Origin: an uncultured Lachnospira sp.
Lineage (GTDB): Bacteria > Bacillota > Clostridia > Lachnospirales > Lachnospiraceae
Reading direction: 5' to 3'
Assembly: GCA_910587485.1 (NCBI GenBank)
Contig: CAJUKN010000009.1
Location: 1 to 64,000 of the forward strand
Length of the DNA stretch: 64,000 nt
The notes under the pieces: generated by a model
Seen by the model: only the letters and a program-made list of their open reading frames with translations
Database searches by the model: none
What the model was told of the DNA's origin: nothing
Made by a program: the position numbers and the translations under genes
Shown here: in pieces, positions 8,179 through 15,497 of the stretch
Layout of the letters: the number at the start of each line of letters is the position of its first letter
Numbering within the stretch: position 1 is the first letter of the stretch

Positions 8179-8309
8179 AGACGGCGACAGGATTTGAACC
8201 TGCAAAACCATACGGTCAGAAATTCCCCTAAAATAAAAAATGCTGGTTAGGTCACTCAAATGACCACTATTTTACTAATTTCCGCGTCTTGCCTTTCCGC
8301 CACGCCGTC
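8179..8309 (-). ncRNA. tRNA-mimicking Y RNA (YrlA-like), copy B
   Basis: The RNA has the complete outer half of a tRNA. There is a 7-bp acceptor (GACGGCG with CGCCGTC), a leucine-tRNA-like D-arm (GCGGAAAGGCAAGACGC) and a T-arm (GCAGG-TTCAAAT-CCTGT). The anticodon arm is replaced by ~80 nt that fold into a long stem (GAAATT/AATTTC and TAAAATA/TATTTTA) capped by GGTCA-TTTGAG-TGACC. On the 3' side of the cap is the bulge CTAACCAGCA, shared with the other units. There is no anticodon loop and no encoded CCA. Established work shows that bacterial Y RNAs encoded beside Ro60 carry such tRNA-like domains. Confidence 0.85.
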
Positions 8310-8311
8310 AA

Positions 8312-8425
8312 TCGGGAAGAGAGGACTTGAACCTCCAACATACGGCTTATCCTGCTAAAATAATTGCTGTTAGCTTCACAAACATGAAACATTTTTTCGT
8401 CGCTCTACCATTGAGCTACTTCCCG
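8312..8425 (-). ncRNA. tRNA-mimicking Y RNA (YrlA-like), copy A
   Basis: This is the promoter-proximal unit. Its acceptor CGGGAAG pairs with CTTCCCG followed by a discriminator A. The D-arm GCTC-AATGGTA-GAGC is textbook, and the T-arm is GGAGG-TTCAAGT-CCTCT. In place of the anticodon arm there are ~65 nt with a TTCA-loop-TGAA hairpin followed by GCTAACAGCAAT and an AT-rich closing stem. Only 2 nt separate it from the next tRNA-like RNA, so both would need tRNA-type 5' and 3' processing. No CCA is encoded. A tRNA finder could call this a pseudo-tRNA or an intron-bearing tRNA. Confidence 0.85.
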
Positions 8426-8463
8426 AAATAAAGTATTATGTATCTACTTTTATAGACTATTTT

Positions 8464-8492
8464 AGTATAATATATTTTATAATGTTTATCAA
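8464..8492 (-). promoter_or_regulatory. Promoter of the Y-RNA/rsr transcription unit
   Basis: On the minus strand, TTGATA (8487-8492) and TATACT (8464-8469) are separated by 17 bp. Transcription should begin near 8457, about 30 nt before the first tRNA-like RNA. No terminator is seen before rsr, so one transcript probably carries all the RNAs and the mRNA. Confidence 0.8.
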
Positions 8493-8638
8493 GTTTAGTT
8501 TAACATATTTTAACAAAATATATTGACAAAAAATTTTAATAAAAATAACAATAATCAAACTATCCTAATTGACAATATTAATTTTTTGAAGTATACTTAA
8601 AACAAATAAAAATAATACCATTAAAAAACATTGTTGCA

Positions 8639-8768
8639 GTCAAAGCGGATATTCGCAATCCGCTACGCTACTTGCTCAAACCATCTATCTGCTATCGCAA
8701 CGCAAGTCCCCACCCAACACTTACATCTCTGCGGCATTGAAGTGGGGGGGACCTTCTTGATGAGGTTA
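8639..8768 (+). repeat. Dispersed ~130-bp repeat, copy c
   Basis: A full-length copy from GTCAAAGCGGATATTCGC to CTTGATGAGGTTA. The right half can fold through AAGTCCCCACCCAACACTT and its partner AAGTGGGGGGGACCTT. It lies just upstream of the Rpn relic. Confidence 0.88.
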
Positions 8769-8795
8769 AATACTGAAAGGAAATAAAAACAATAT

Positions 8796-9314
8796 ATGGC
8801 ACAATTTTTAATGAAACCTAAAATTGATTTTGCTTTTAAAGAAATTATTGATGAATTTTATTCCTGCTTTCATATACGAGAAGATAATCATCATTTTCTA
8901 TACACTAATAAAATGGAATTTCATGTAATAGAACTGCCAAAACTTCCAAAAGAGTTAAAAGAAAACAGCACCGATATCTTATTATGGGCTAAATTTATCA
9001 ACGCTGAACGAGAGGAGGAATTTCAAATGTTAGCTTCTAAAAATACTTATATTGATAGTGCTTATGAACGACTGCAAGTTATTAGTCAAGATAAACAAAA
9101 ACAAATGGAATACGATGCACGTCAAAAAGCCATTCTCGACCATAACCAGATGGTTCTTGAGGCAACTGAAAAAGGATTACAACAAGGCATTGAAAAAGGT
9201 ATTGAAATTGTAGCGAAAAAACTTATTATTGCTGGTTATCCAACAGATACCATTACCCAATTAACAGATATTTCCCCTGATATCATCGAGAAAATGCGAA
9301 CAAATATAGAATAA
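8796..9314 (+). pseudogene. Rpn/PDDEXK-family transposase-like nuclease, internally deleted
   Basis: 172 codons remain of a family normally about 290-330 residues long. The first 16 residues (MAQFLMKPKIDFAFKE) are the canonical N-terminus. The sequence then jumps to FYSCFHIREDNHHFLY and the usual C-terminal half (MEFHVIELPKLPKEL, YDARQKAILDHNQM, QGIEKGIEI). The ~100-residue block that carries the PD-(D/E)XK catalytic core is missing. The reading frame stays open across the deletion, so a shortened protein could still be made, but it cannot be an active nuclease. A dispersed repeat lies immediately upstream. Confidence 0.8.
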
Positions 9315-9319
9315 TTTAT

Positions 9320-9405
9320 AAAAAGCTGTTGTAAAATAAATCTACAAAGTAACAATCATAATTTGTATTTTGTATAAAATTTTATTTTGCAACAGTCTTT
9401 TTTAT
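9320..9405 (+). terminator. Long-hairpin element after the Rpn relic
   Basis: The ends AAAAGCTGTTGTAAAATAAA and TTTTATTTTGCAACAG with a T-rich tail pair over ~20 bp around an AT-rich middle. It starts 6 nt after the stop codon and belongs to the ~100-bp hairpin family also seen at 37306, 42300, 51811, 56963 and 57764. Confidence 0.7.
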
Positions 9406-9479
9406 TATTTTCTATAAAAATTATTCCTATAATATTTAAACAATATTTCTATTCACATTTCTTATAAAACCCTATCAAC

Positions 9480-9545
9480 TCAAAGTCAAGCAGATATTCA
9501 CAATCCACTTTATTACTTGCTTATCACCTCATTACTACTTCATGG
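9480..9545 (+). repeat. Dispersed repeat, degenerate copy d
   Basis: TCAAAGTCAAGCAGATATTC, then CACAATCCACTT and ACTTGCTTATCACCTCATTA, match the left half of the family with many substitutions. The hairpin half is absent. Confidence 0.55.
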
Positions 9546-9589
9546 CATTTTTTTAACAGACAAGTTAATCTTAATATATGAAAAAAATA

Positions 9590-9649
9590 TTGACAAAACC
9601 AATATTTTTTATTATATTTAAAACTGATGTTTTAAAACAATCGTTTTTA
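9590..9649 (+). promoter_or_regulatory. Promoter and imperfect operator of the TetR-ABC operon
   Basis: TTGACA (9590-9595), a 17-bp spacer and TATATT (9613-9618) form a strong promoter. It is followed by an imperfect inverted repeat AAAACTGATGTTTT / AAAACAATCGTTTT (9620-9648), the likely binding site of the TetR protein encoded next. Confidence 0.7.
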
Positions 9650-9669
9650 ATTAAATTAGGAGAAAAATC

Positions 9670-10248
9670 ATGCCCCCAAAAGCAAAATTTAAAAAAGAAG
9701 AAATTATTGCCGCTGCACTTTCTATTGTTCAAGAACAAGGCTTTGATGCACTGACTGCTAGAGCATTAGGCACAAAGCTTGGCAGTTCAGCACGTCCAAT
9801 TTTTACAATATTTCAATCCATGGAGGAAGTTCAAACAGAAGTTATTGCTGCTGCTAAAGAACAATACAATAGCTATGTTCAGATGGCTTTATCCCAATCA
9901 AAAGATATTCATCGTTTTAAATGTGTTGGTGAACAATATATAAAATTTGCTATATCCGAACCCAAACTCTTTCAGCTTCTTTTTATGAAAGAACAAGAAC
10001 ATATGCCTAATTTTACAAATATTTTGCCAATTATAGAAACAAACTATGAAGAAATTTTATCTTCTATTGAAGAAGAATATGGTCTTAACCATTCCATTTC
10101 ACAACGAATTTATCAACATTTATGGATATATACACATGGTATTGCAACACTATGCACTACAAAAATGTGTTGTTTTACAAAGGAAGAAATCAGTAGCATG
10201 ATGACAGAGATTTTTAAAAGCATTTTAAAAGAAATGAAAGGAATATAA
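9670..10248 (+). CDS. TetR-family regulator of the adjacent ABC exporter
   Basis: A 192-residue regulator. The DNA-binding domain occupies residues ~8-55 (EEIIAAALSIVQEQGFDALT, then RALGTKLGSSARPIFTIF), and an all-helical ligand domain of the WHG type follows. The start ATG has AGGAG 7 nt upstream. It is the first gene of an operon with an ABC ATPase (3-nt gap) and an FtsX-like permease, so it probably senses and controls export of one compound. The recognition-helix region reads SSARPIF rather than the commoner TLYYHF type, which is seen in some Firmicute TetR regulators. Confidence 0.87.
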   Translation: MPPKAKFKKEEIIAAALSIVQEQGFDALTARALGTKLGSSARPIFTIFQSMEEVQTEVIAAAKEQYNSYVQMALSQSKDIHRFKCVGEQYIKFAISEPKLFQLLFMKEQEHMPNFTNILPIIETNYEEILSSIEEEYGLNHSISQRIYQHLWIYTHGIATLCTTKMCCFTKEEISSMMTEIFKSILKEMKGI

Positions 10249-10251
10249 GAT

Positions 10252-10944
10252 ATGATTGAAGTTAAAAATATTAAAAAATCATATGGCGCTGGTGAGAATA
10301 AATCTGAAATTTTAAAAGACATTAGCATTCAAATTAAAGACCATTCTTTTACAGTTATTTTAGGAGCTTCAGGTTCTGGCAAATCCACCTTATTAAATTT
10401 AATTTCAGGATTAGAACACCCTGATAGTGGAAATATTTTGTATGATAACAATGATATCACTTCTCTTTCTGATGACCAATTAACATCATTTAGAAGAGAA
10501 AACATTGGATTTATTTTTCAACAATATTATCTATTGCCTAATATGAATGTAGAAAAAAATGTAAAAATGGGAGCCGACTTAGCAAATAATAAAGATTACA
10601 AAACCATTATTGAAGCTGTTGGTCTTAAAGAAAAATCGCATAAATATCCAAGCCAATTATCCGGTGGTGAACAGCAACGAGTTTCTGTTGCAAGAGCATT
10701 GGCAAAAAAACCTAAAATTCTATTTTTAGATGAGCCGACAGGGGCTTTGGATGAACAAACAGGTCGCTTAGTTCTCAATTACATATGTGAACTTCATAAG
10801 GAATATAAATTTACTATTGTGATGGTAACACATAACCAAAACATTGCTGAAATGGCAGATACGATTATTATGATGAACAGTGGTAAAATAGCACAAATTT
10901 ATAACAACACTGTCACGAAAAATGCTTACGAGATTGGATGGTGA
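10252..10944 (+). CDS. ABC transporter ATP-binding protein (MacB/LolD type)
   Basis: A 230-residue ATPase with Walker A GASGSGKST, a Q-loop in FIFQQYYLLPNMNV, the signature LSGGEQQRVSVARAL, Walker B ILFLDEPTGALDEQTG and the switch His in VTHNQNIAEM. The EPTGALD wording is characteristic of the MacB/FtsE-like subfamily, which energises FtsX-fold permeases in peptide or drug export. It lies between the TetR gene and the permease, 3 nt from the former. All catalytic residues are present. Confidence 0.93.
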   Translation: MIEVKNIKKSYGAGENKSEILKDISIQIKDHSFTVILGASGSGKSTLLNLISGLEHPDSGNILYDNNDITSLSDDQLTSFRRENIGFIFQQYYLLPNMNVEKNVKMGADLANNKDYKTIIEAVGLKEKSHKYPSQLSGGEQQRVSVARALAKKPKILFLDEPTGALDEQTGRLVLNYICELHKEYKFTIVMVTHNQNIAEMADTIIMMNSGKIAQIYNNTVTKNAYEIGW

Positions 10945-10948
10945 TAAT

Positions 10949-12100
10949 ATGGTAATTGGATTAAAAGATGCAATAAAACTTGTTGGAATTTGTATCATTT
11001 CTTTTTGTGCAGTATTTGTTTGCACCATGTTTTTAAGTTATAATATTGATATCGTTGCCATTCAAGATAAAATTACAATAGAGCAAGTTCAAACATTTTA
11101 TGATGCACAAATATTAACATCAAAAGTAGTAAGTGCTGTAAGTGGCGGTTGTCTGCTTATAACATCTGTTATTATGCTGTTATTTTACATCAAACATTAT
11201 ATTGACACTCATAAAAAAGAACTTGGTATCTTAAAAGCATTAGGATATTCCAACCTTAAAATCGCAAAAAATTTCTGGATTTTTGGTTTAAGTGTTTTGA
11301 TAGGCACAATGCTTGGATTTTTAGCAGCATATTGTTTTATGCCTACATTTTATGGTACACAAAATGCAGATAGTATTCTTCCTGAAATTAAAGTACATTT
11401 TCATTTATCATTATTCTTTTTTCTGGTAATATTACCTACTGTTGTTTTTTCAATCATTTCAATTATTTATGCCTGCCTAAAATTGAAAAAACCTACATTA
11501 AATTTATTAAAAGATATTGTGACTTTACCATCAAAGCAACTCAAATATAAAAAAGCATCCAATTCCGATTTGCCATTTTTAAATGAACTTCAAAAAAACA
11601 CATTACGTCAAAAGAAAGCACTTGTATTTTTCATTATTTTTGCCTCGTTTTGCTTTTCTGCAATGACACAAATGTCATTTAGTATGGATGAACTGGCTTC
11701 CAAACTGATGGGAATAATAATTATGCTGATAGGAATTGTTTTAGCATGTACAACTCTTTTTTTAGCTACCACAACCGTTATCCGAGGCAATATAAAAACA
11801 ATTTGTATGATGAAAATATTTGGATATTCAAAAAAGGAATGTTCTAAAGCCATTCTTGGCGGATACCGCCCTATGGCATATATTGGCTTTGTACTTGGAA
11901 CGGGGTATCAATATATGCTGCTTAAAATAATGGTTACTTTTGTATTTCGTGATATTGAAAATATACCCGATTATAAATTTGATTTTCCAATGATGTGTGT
12001 TTCTCTTATCTTTTTTATTGTACTTTATGAACTTGTTTTATATTGTTATTCTAATAAAATAAAGAGCATTTCTATTAAAGAAATTATGCTTGAAAATTAA
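10949..12100 (+). CDS. FtsX-like ABC permease, short form
   Basis: About 383 residues with a first TM helix near the N-terminus, a short extracytoplasmic loop, then two blocks of TM helices. The segment KKELGILKALGYSNLKIAKNF is the coupling-helix motif of FtsX/MacB permeases, and a second one appears as IKTICMMKIFGYSKKECSKA. The start at 10949 is preferred over 10922, because the earlier ATG would overlap the ATPase by 23 nt and adds hydrophilic residues before the helix. It is shorter than the ~800-residue two-domain permeases, and the N-terminal FtsX half has lost most of its external domain. A hairpin terminator follows. Confidence 0.82.
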   Translation: MVIGLKDAIKLVGICIISFCAVFVCTMFLSYNIDIVAIQDKITIEQVQTFYDAQILTSKVVSAVSGGCLLITSVIMLLFYIKHYIDTHKKELGILKALGYSNLKIAKNFWIFGLSVLIGTMLGFLAAYCFMPTFYGTQNADSILPEIKVHFHLSLFFFLVILPTVVFSIISIIYACLKLKKPTLNLLKDIVTLPSKQLKYKKASNSDLPFLNELQKNTLRQKKALVFFIIFASFCFSAMTQMSFSMDELASKLMGIIIMLIGIVLACTTLFLATTTVIRGNIKTICMMKIFGYSKKECSKAILGGYRPMAYIGFVLGTGYQYMLLKIMVTFVFRDIENIPDYKFDFPMMCVSLIFFIVLYELVLYCYSNKIKSISIKEIMLEN

Positions 12101-12115
12101 AGAATTTATCATTGT

Positions 12116-12140
12116 AAGAATAAATTTGTAATTTATTCTT
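12116..12140 (+). terminator. Terminator-like hairpin after the ABC operon
   Basis: AAGAATAAAT pairs perfectly with ATTTATTCTT around a 5-nt loop, 15 nt after the permease stop. The following U-run is short, so efficiency is uncertain. Confidence 0.6.
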
Positions 12141-12230
12141 TTGAGATTTTGTGTGAAGTTTTATATTATATTATTTTAACTTTTATTTTTGTTCTAATGT
12201 TTACACAAAGAATGTTCGTTTTTTTATCTT

Positions 12231-12350
12231 ATCAAGAAAGTTCCCCACTTCAATGCCACAAAGGCATAAGTGGTGAGTGGAACTTGCGCTAAGATAGCTG
12301 CTATGAGCTTATGAGAAATAGCACAACAGATTGCAAATATCTGCTTTGAC
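12231..12350 (-). repeat. Dispersed ~130-bp repeat, copy e (reverse)
   Basis: Full-length in reverse orientation: ATCAAGAAAGTTCCCCACTT at the left and GCAAATATCTGCTTTGAC at the right. Compensatory changes in the hairpin (TTCCCCACTT against AAGTGGTGAGTGGAA) keep it foldable. Confidence 0.82.
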
Positions 12351-12441
12351 TAACTTTGTCACAAATAATGAACAGACACACATTTCTAGTTCAATTTTAT
12401 TTATTTTGTGAAATAATTTATTTTTGCAAAATATGAATATC

Positions 12442-12542
12442 AAAAAGGAGCAATTATAAAATAAAGTTTTATAAGATATTCATATTTATTAACTAATAAT
12501 CATCACTTATTTGATTTTTTATTTTAAAATTGTTCCTTTTTT
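12442..12542. repeat. Long-hairpin element (~100 bp)
   Basis: AAAAAGGAGCAATTATAAAAT and its near complement ATTTTAAAATTGTTCCTTTTT bound an AT-rich core. It is a structural relative of the other ~100-bp hairpin elements. The remaining bases to 12689 show no gene; only the 3' region of the TPR gene is there. Confidence 0.6.
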
Positions 12543-12689
12543 CTTATTATAATGATTGGTTTGCATTTCAAAAAGATATTTTAAAAGTCGTCGTATAAAA
12601 AACGGAATATATAAGATATTTTTTAATATTACATTTTACTTTTTAATATTGTGTGTCTGATTTCCTTCATGTGACAACTCTTTAAAAAA

Positions 12690-13946
12690 TTATTCTTGTT
12701 TATCTTCTTGCATTTTTTCTTCAAGCCACTGTTTAAAATTGCCTTTGGGATTCCACTCTAAATACGCTCTTTTTATGTTTTCATAGACAAGTTGTGTATG
12801 TGGATGCTGTAAACCAAATTTTAAAAATAAAATTCGATAGGCTTTTAAATAATAGTCTAATGCTATTATAGATTTTCCTTGAATAGCATACACTTCTGCC
12901 ACATTATTATAGCTATTAGCAATATCAGAATGATTCTCTCCTAATATCTTTTCACTTATTCTTAGTGCTTTTTTATACAAAATTTTGGCTTCTTTGTATT
13001 TTCCTTGTCTAAAATAAACATATGCCAAATCATTATAGTTAGTGGCAGTATCTAAGTGATTCTCTCCTAATATCTTTTCTCTTATTTTTAATGCCTTTTC
13101 ACACAAATTTTCAGCTTCTTTGTATTTCCCCTGTCTTTCATACACTCCTGCCAGACTATTATAATTTCTGGCAGTATTGGGATGTTCTTCTCCTAGCACC
13201 TTTTCTTGTATTTGCAGGCTTTTTTTATAAAATTCTTCTGCTTCTTTATACTTACATTGTATCTTATACATTTCTGCTAATTGATAATCAATCTCTGCAA
13301 TCTCCAAATGTTCTATTCCAAGTAATTTCTCTTTAATTTCTAGTGCCTTTAATAACAATTTTTCACTTTCTTCATAATGTGCTTTATCTTTTTTATCTCT
13401 AGCCTGTTTTATTAAAATATGTGCTTCTTCTAATTTTTGTTTTAATATTTCTCCTTCCCACTTTTCTTCTTTCTTAGGTTCATTTACTACCAAAAGTGAT
13501 TCTTTTTTCTTTTCTAATTTCATTTCATAATCATTATAAAATGTAATTTTAAGTTTAATAAAAGAATAAAAATCATATGCTCCCACTGATAATTGTTCAT
13601 CACCATATGATGTAGTAAGAAATATAAAATTTTTTTCTAAGCTCTCTAACATATCTCTACTAAAATTTAAGCGATTTAAACTTTCTTTATCTTGAATTGC
13701 AAGATGAAAATTAGCAATTATAAAGACTTGTGTTTCTGGTAAAGTACTAACCCACATTTGTAAATCACGAAAAAAATAGTCATTTGGATGCTGCTTGTAA
13801 TCATAAATTTTCACCATTCCTTGTCTATAAATTTCAACAATTTCCTCCTGCATCATTTCATCAGCTATCACCAAAAATAAACCTTGTTCAGATTGATTTA
13901 TAATCCAGCCTAATGTCTGATATCCTTTTTGATTACTCTCTATCAT
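12690..13946 (-). CDS. TPR protein with NTPase-like N-terminal domain
   Basis: About 418 residues. The N-terminal ~150 (LGWIINQSEQGLFLVIADEM, VFIIANFHLAI, FIFLTTSYGD) look like an AAA-type sensor or ATPase-derived fold without a Walker A. A charged linker (~150-185) leads to five or six 42-residue TPR units of the kinesin-light-chain/NB-ARC type, each with IxEKxLGxxHxxxAxxYNxLAxxYxxQGKYKEAE. The gene overlaps the upstream ATPase by 14 nt. I place the start at ATG 13946 because an AGGGG sits 10 nt upstream; TTG 13952 is possible. The TPRs probably sense a ligand or partner while the ATPase next door supplies the switch. Confidence 0.8.
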   Translation of the reverse strand: MIESNQKGYQTLGWIINQSEQGLFLVIADEMMQEEIVEIYRQGMVKIYDYKQHPNDYFFRDLQMWVSTLPETQVFIIANFHLAIQDKESLNRLNFSRDMLESLEKNFIFLTTSYGDEQLSVGAYDFYSFIKLKITFYNDYEMKLEKKKESLLVVNEPKKEEKWEGEILKQKLEEAHILIKQARDKKDKAHYEESEKLLLKALEIKEKLLGIEHLEIAEIDYQLAEMYKIQCKYKEAEEFYKKSLQIQEKVLGEEHPNTARNYNSLAGVYERQGKYKEAENLCEKALKIREKILGENHLDTATNYNDLAYVYFRQGKYKEAKILYKKALRISEKILGENHSDIANSYNNVAEVYAIQGKSIIALDYYLKAYRILFLKFGLQHPHTQLVYENIKRAYLEWNPKGNFKQWLEEKMQEDKQE

Positions 13947-15246
13947 CTGCAATTAACCCCTGTTCTTTAAAAAATTTTACAACCAGAGGATGCACATTAT
14001 GCCATCGCTTTCCATTATATTCAAGCACTACAGATGCCTGTAACATTTCTAAAAGCATTTCTTTATTTTCTATTCGCTCTTTATTCCCATTATAAATATT
14101 TAACAAAAAATTATACTCTTTTTCCTCAATTCGTCTTGTTAAATTCGTTTTTAACTCCTCTAATGCATGCTCTGCATCTTCCATAGAAATTGTTTTACTA
14201 TTTCTGCGCAATGCTCTTTTTGCTGATGAATTGATTGTATAAAATAAATCGCGAAGCGAACCTCCTGTATACTGAATTAAATTTTCTAAAACATCTGATT
14301 CAAACAATTCTAACCTTGCACGCTTTTCCACAATTTTACATATAATATCAATGCCATCTTGAAATGGTTGACCTGTTATGGTCTCAATTTTTATCATTGG
14401 AAGTGTCTTTGTCACAAAATAACTTTCTATAGCTGAAAATCGTGCATCATAAGAAAGCCCAATAGGAAATGTATAAATAACAGGAAATTTCATTCCTGAA
14501 AGACTTGATACATAATTATAAAACACTTTCCATGCATCTTCTGGATTCAATTTATCCAAATCTTCAAAAATGATAATAGGACGTTTTCCTTCCGTTTGTT
14601 TCGTAATTTCTTCGGAAACTAAACCCAATATTTTAATCCATTCACTTGTACGAACGCTGATTTTTCTTCGATATTCTTTTCTTGTCTCCTCATTAAACTT
14701 TAAATCTGTTTTGATTTTTCCAAAAAGACCCAAAATATTTGTAAAAATTCCTTTTGATTCCGCAGATATACCTACTTCTACAGAAAGTTCTTCCGCTTCT
14801 TGAGATATGACCGTTTCTGTACCTTCACACCAAAAAGTCATAATTTGCTCTAAAAGACTTTTCTTAATGTTACATTTTAATTCTTCCGCAATCTGTAATA
14901 GAGCTTCTCCCATTAATATAAAGAGGTCTGAATGTACAATATTCAATAAGTCCAAGTCCATGCCACAATGAACAGTTTTTACATAATATCCTTTATCAAC
15001 TAATCTTTCTGACATTCTGTTTAACTCGGTACTTTTTCCACAGCCTCGATGTCCTAATAACAAAAATGCAGCACATTCTTCTGAATTTTGACAACTGTCA
15101 AAAATATCTTCAATTGGAGAATTATATTTATCACTTGTTCGATATTCCATCGTATTCTCACAATAAAATTTATTCATTTGGTCTATTTGCAAAGGCGCTG
15201 GTGAAAAGGCATTTATTATTTCAGAAAGTTGAGTTGCATATTTCAT
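13933..15246 (-). CDS. P-loop AAA-type ATPase paired with the TPR protein
   Basis: A 437-residue ATPase. Walker A GHRGCGKST lies near residue 65, Walker B IIIFEDLDKL near 225, and helical C-terminal sequence follows with an ORC/STAND-like feature (YTGGSLRDLFYTINSSAKRAL). The architecture resembles AAA and STAND switch ATPases rather than metabolic enzymes, and there is no nuclease or TM segment. Translation is coupled to the TPR gene by overlap. The pair could form a split NLR-like sensor. A defence role is only inferred, since no effector is visible. It is transcribed from an AT-rich region at 15247-15300. Confidence 0.78.
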   Translation of the reverse strand: MKYATQLSEIINAFSPAPLQIDQMNKFYCENTMEYRTSDKYNSPIEDIFDSCQNSEECAAFLLLGHRGCGKSTELNRMSERLVDKGYYVKTVHCGMDLDLLNIVHSDLFILMGEALLQIAEELKCNIKKSLLEQIMTFWCEGTETVISQEAEELSVEVGISAESKGIFTNILGLFGKIKTDLKFNEETRKEYRRKISVRTSEWIKILGLVSEEITKQTEGKRPIIIFEDLDKLNPEDAWKVFYNYVSSLSGMKFPVIYTFPIGLSYDARFSAIESYFVTKTLPMIKIETITGQPFQDGIDIICKIVEKRARLELFESDVLENLIQYTGGSLRDLFYTINSSAKRALRRNSKTISMEDAEHALEELKTNLTRRIEEKEYNFLLNIYNGNKERIENKEMLLEMLQASVVLEYNGKRWHNVHPLVVKFFKEQGLIADDRE

Positions 15247-15497
15247 TATAATTTCTCCTTACTTTAAAATCTTTTTATTTTTATTATAGTATATTTTACA
15301 ATTTTACAAAACATCTATTTGAATTTATATTATATAATTTTAAAAATCCATATATCATTACTATTGACTTTTCTTTTAATACTTTTTATTATTAAAATTA
15401 TTGATTTTAAAATATTTATAAAAATTTCTATTTTCATTGAATTATTAAAACAAGCTATTCATTAAATTTTCAAATTAAACAAGAATAGGAGATTATT

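Noticed and set aside
8179..8426. Two intron-containing tRNA genes
   Set aside because: No anticodon stem-loop can be formed on either side of the inserts, the inserts share the ACAGCAAU module, and the Ro60 gene follows; Y RNAs with tRNA-like domains fit better.
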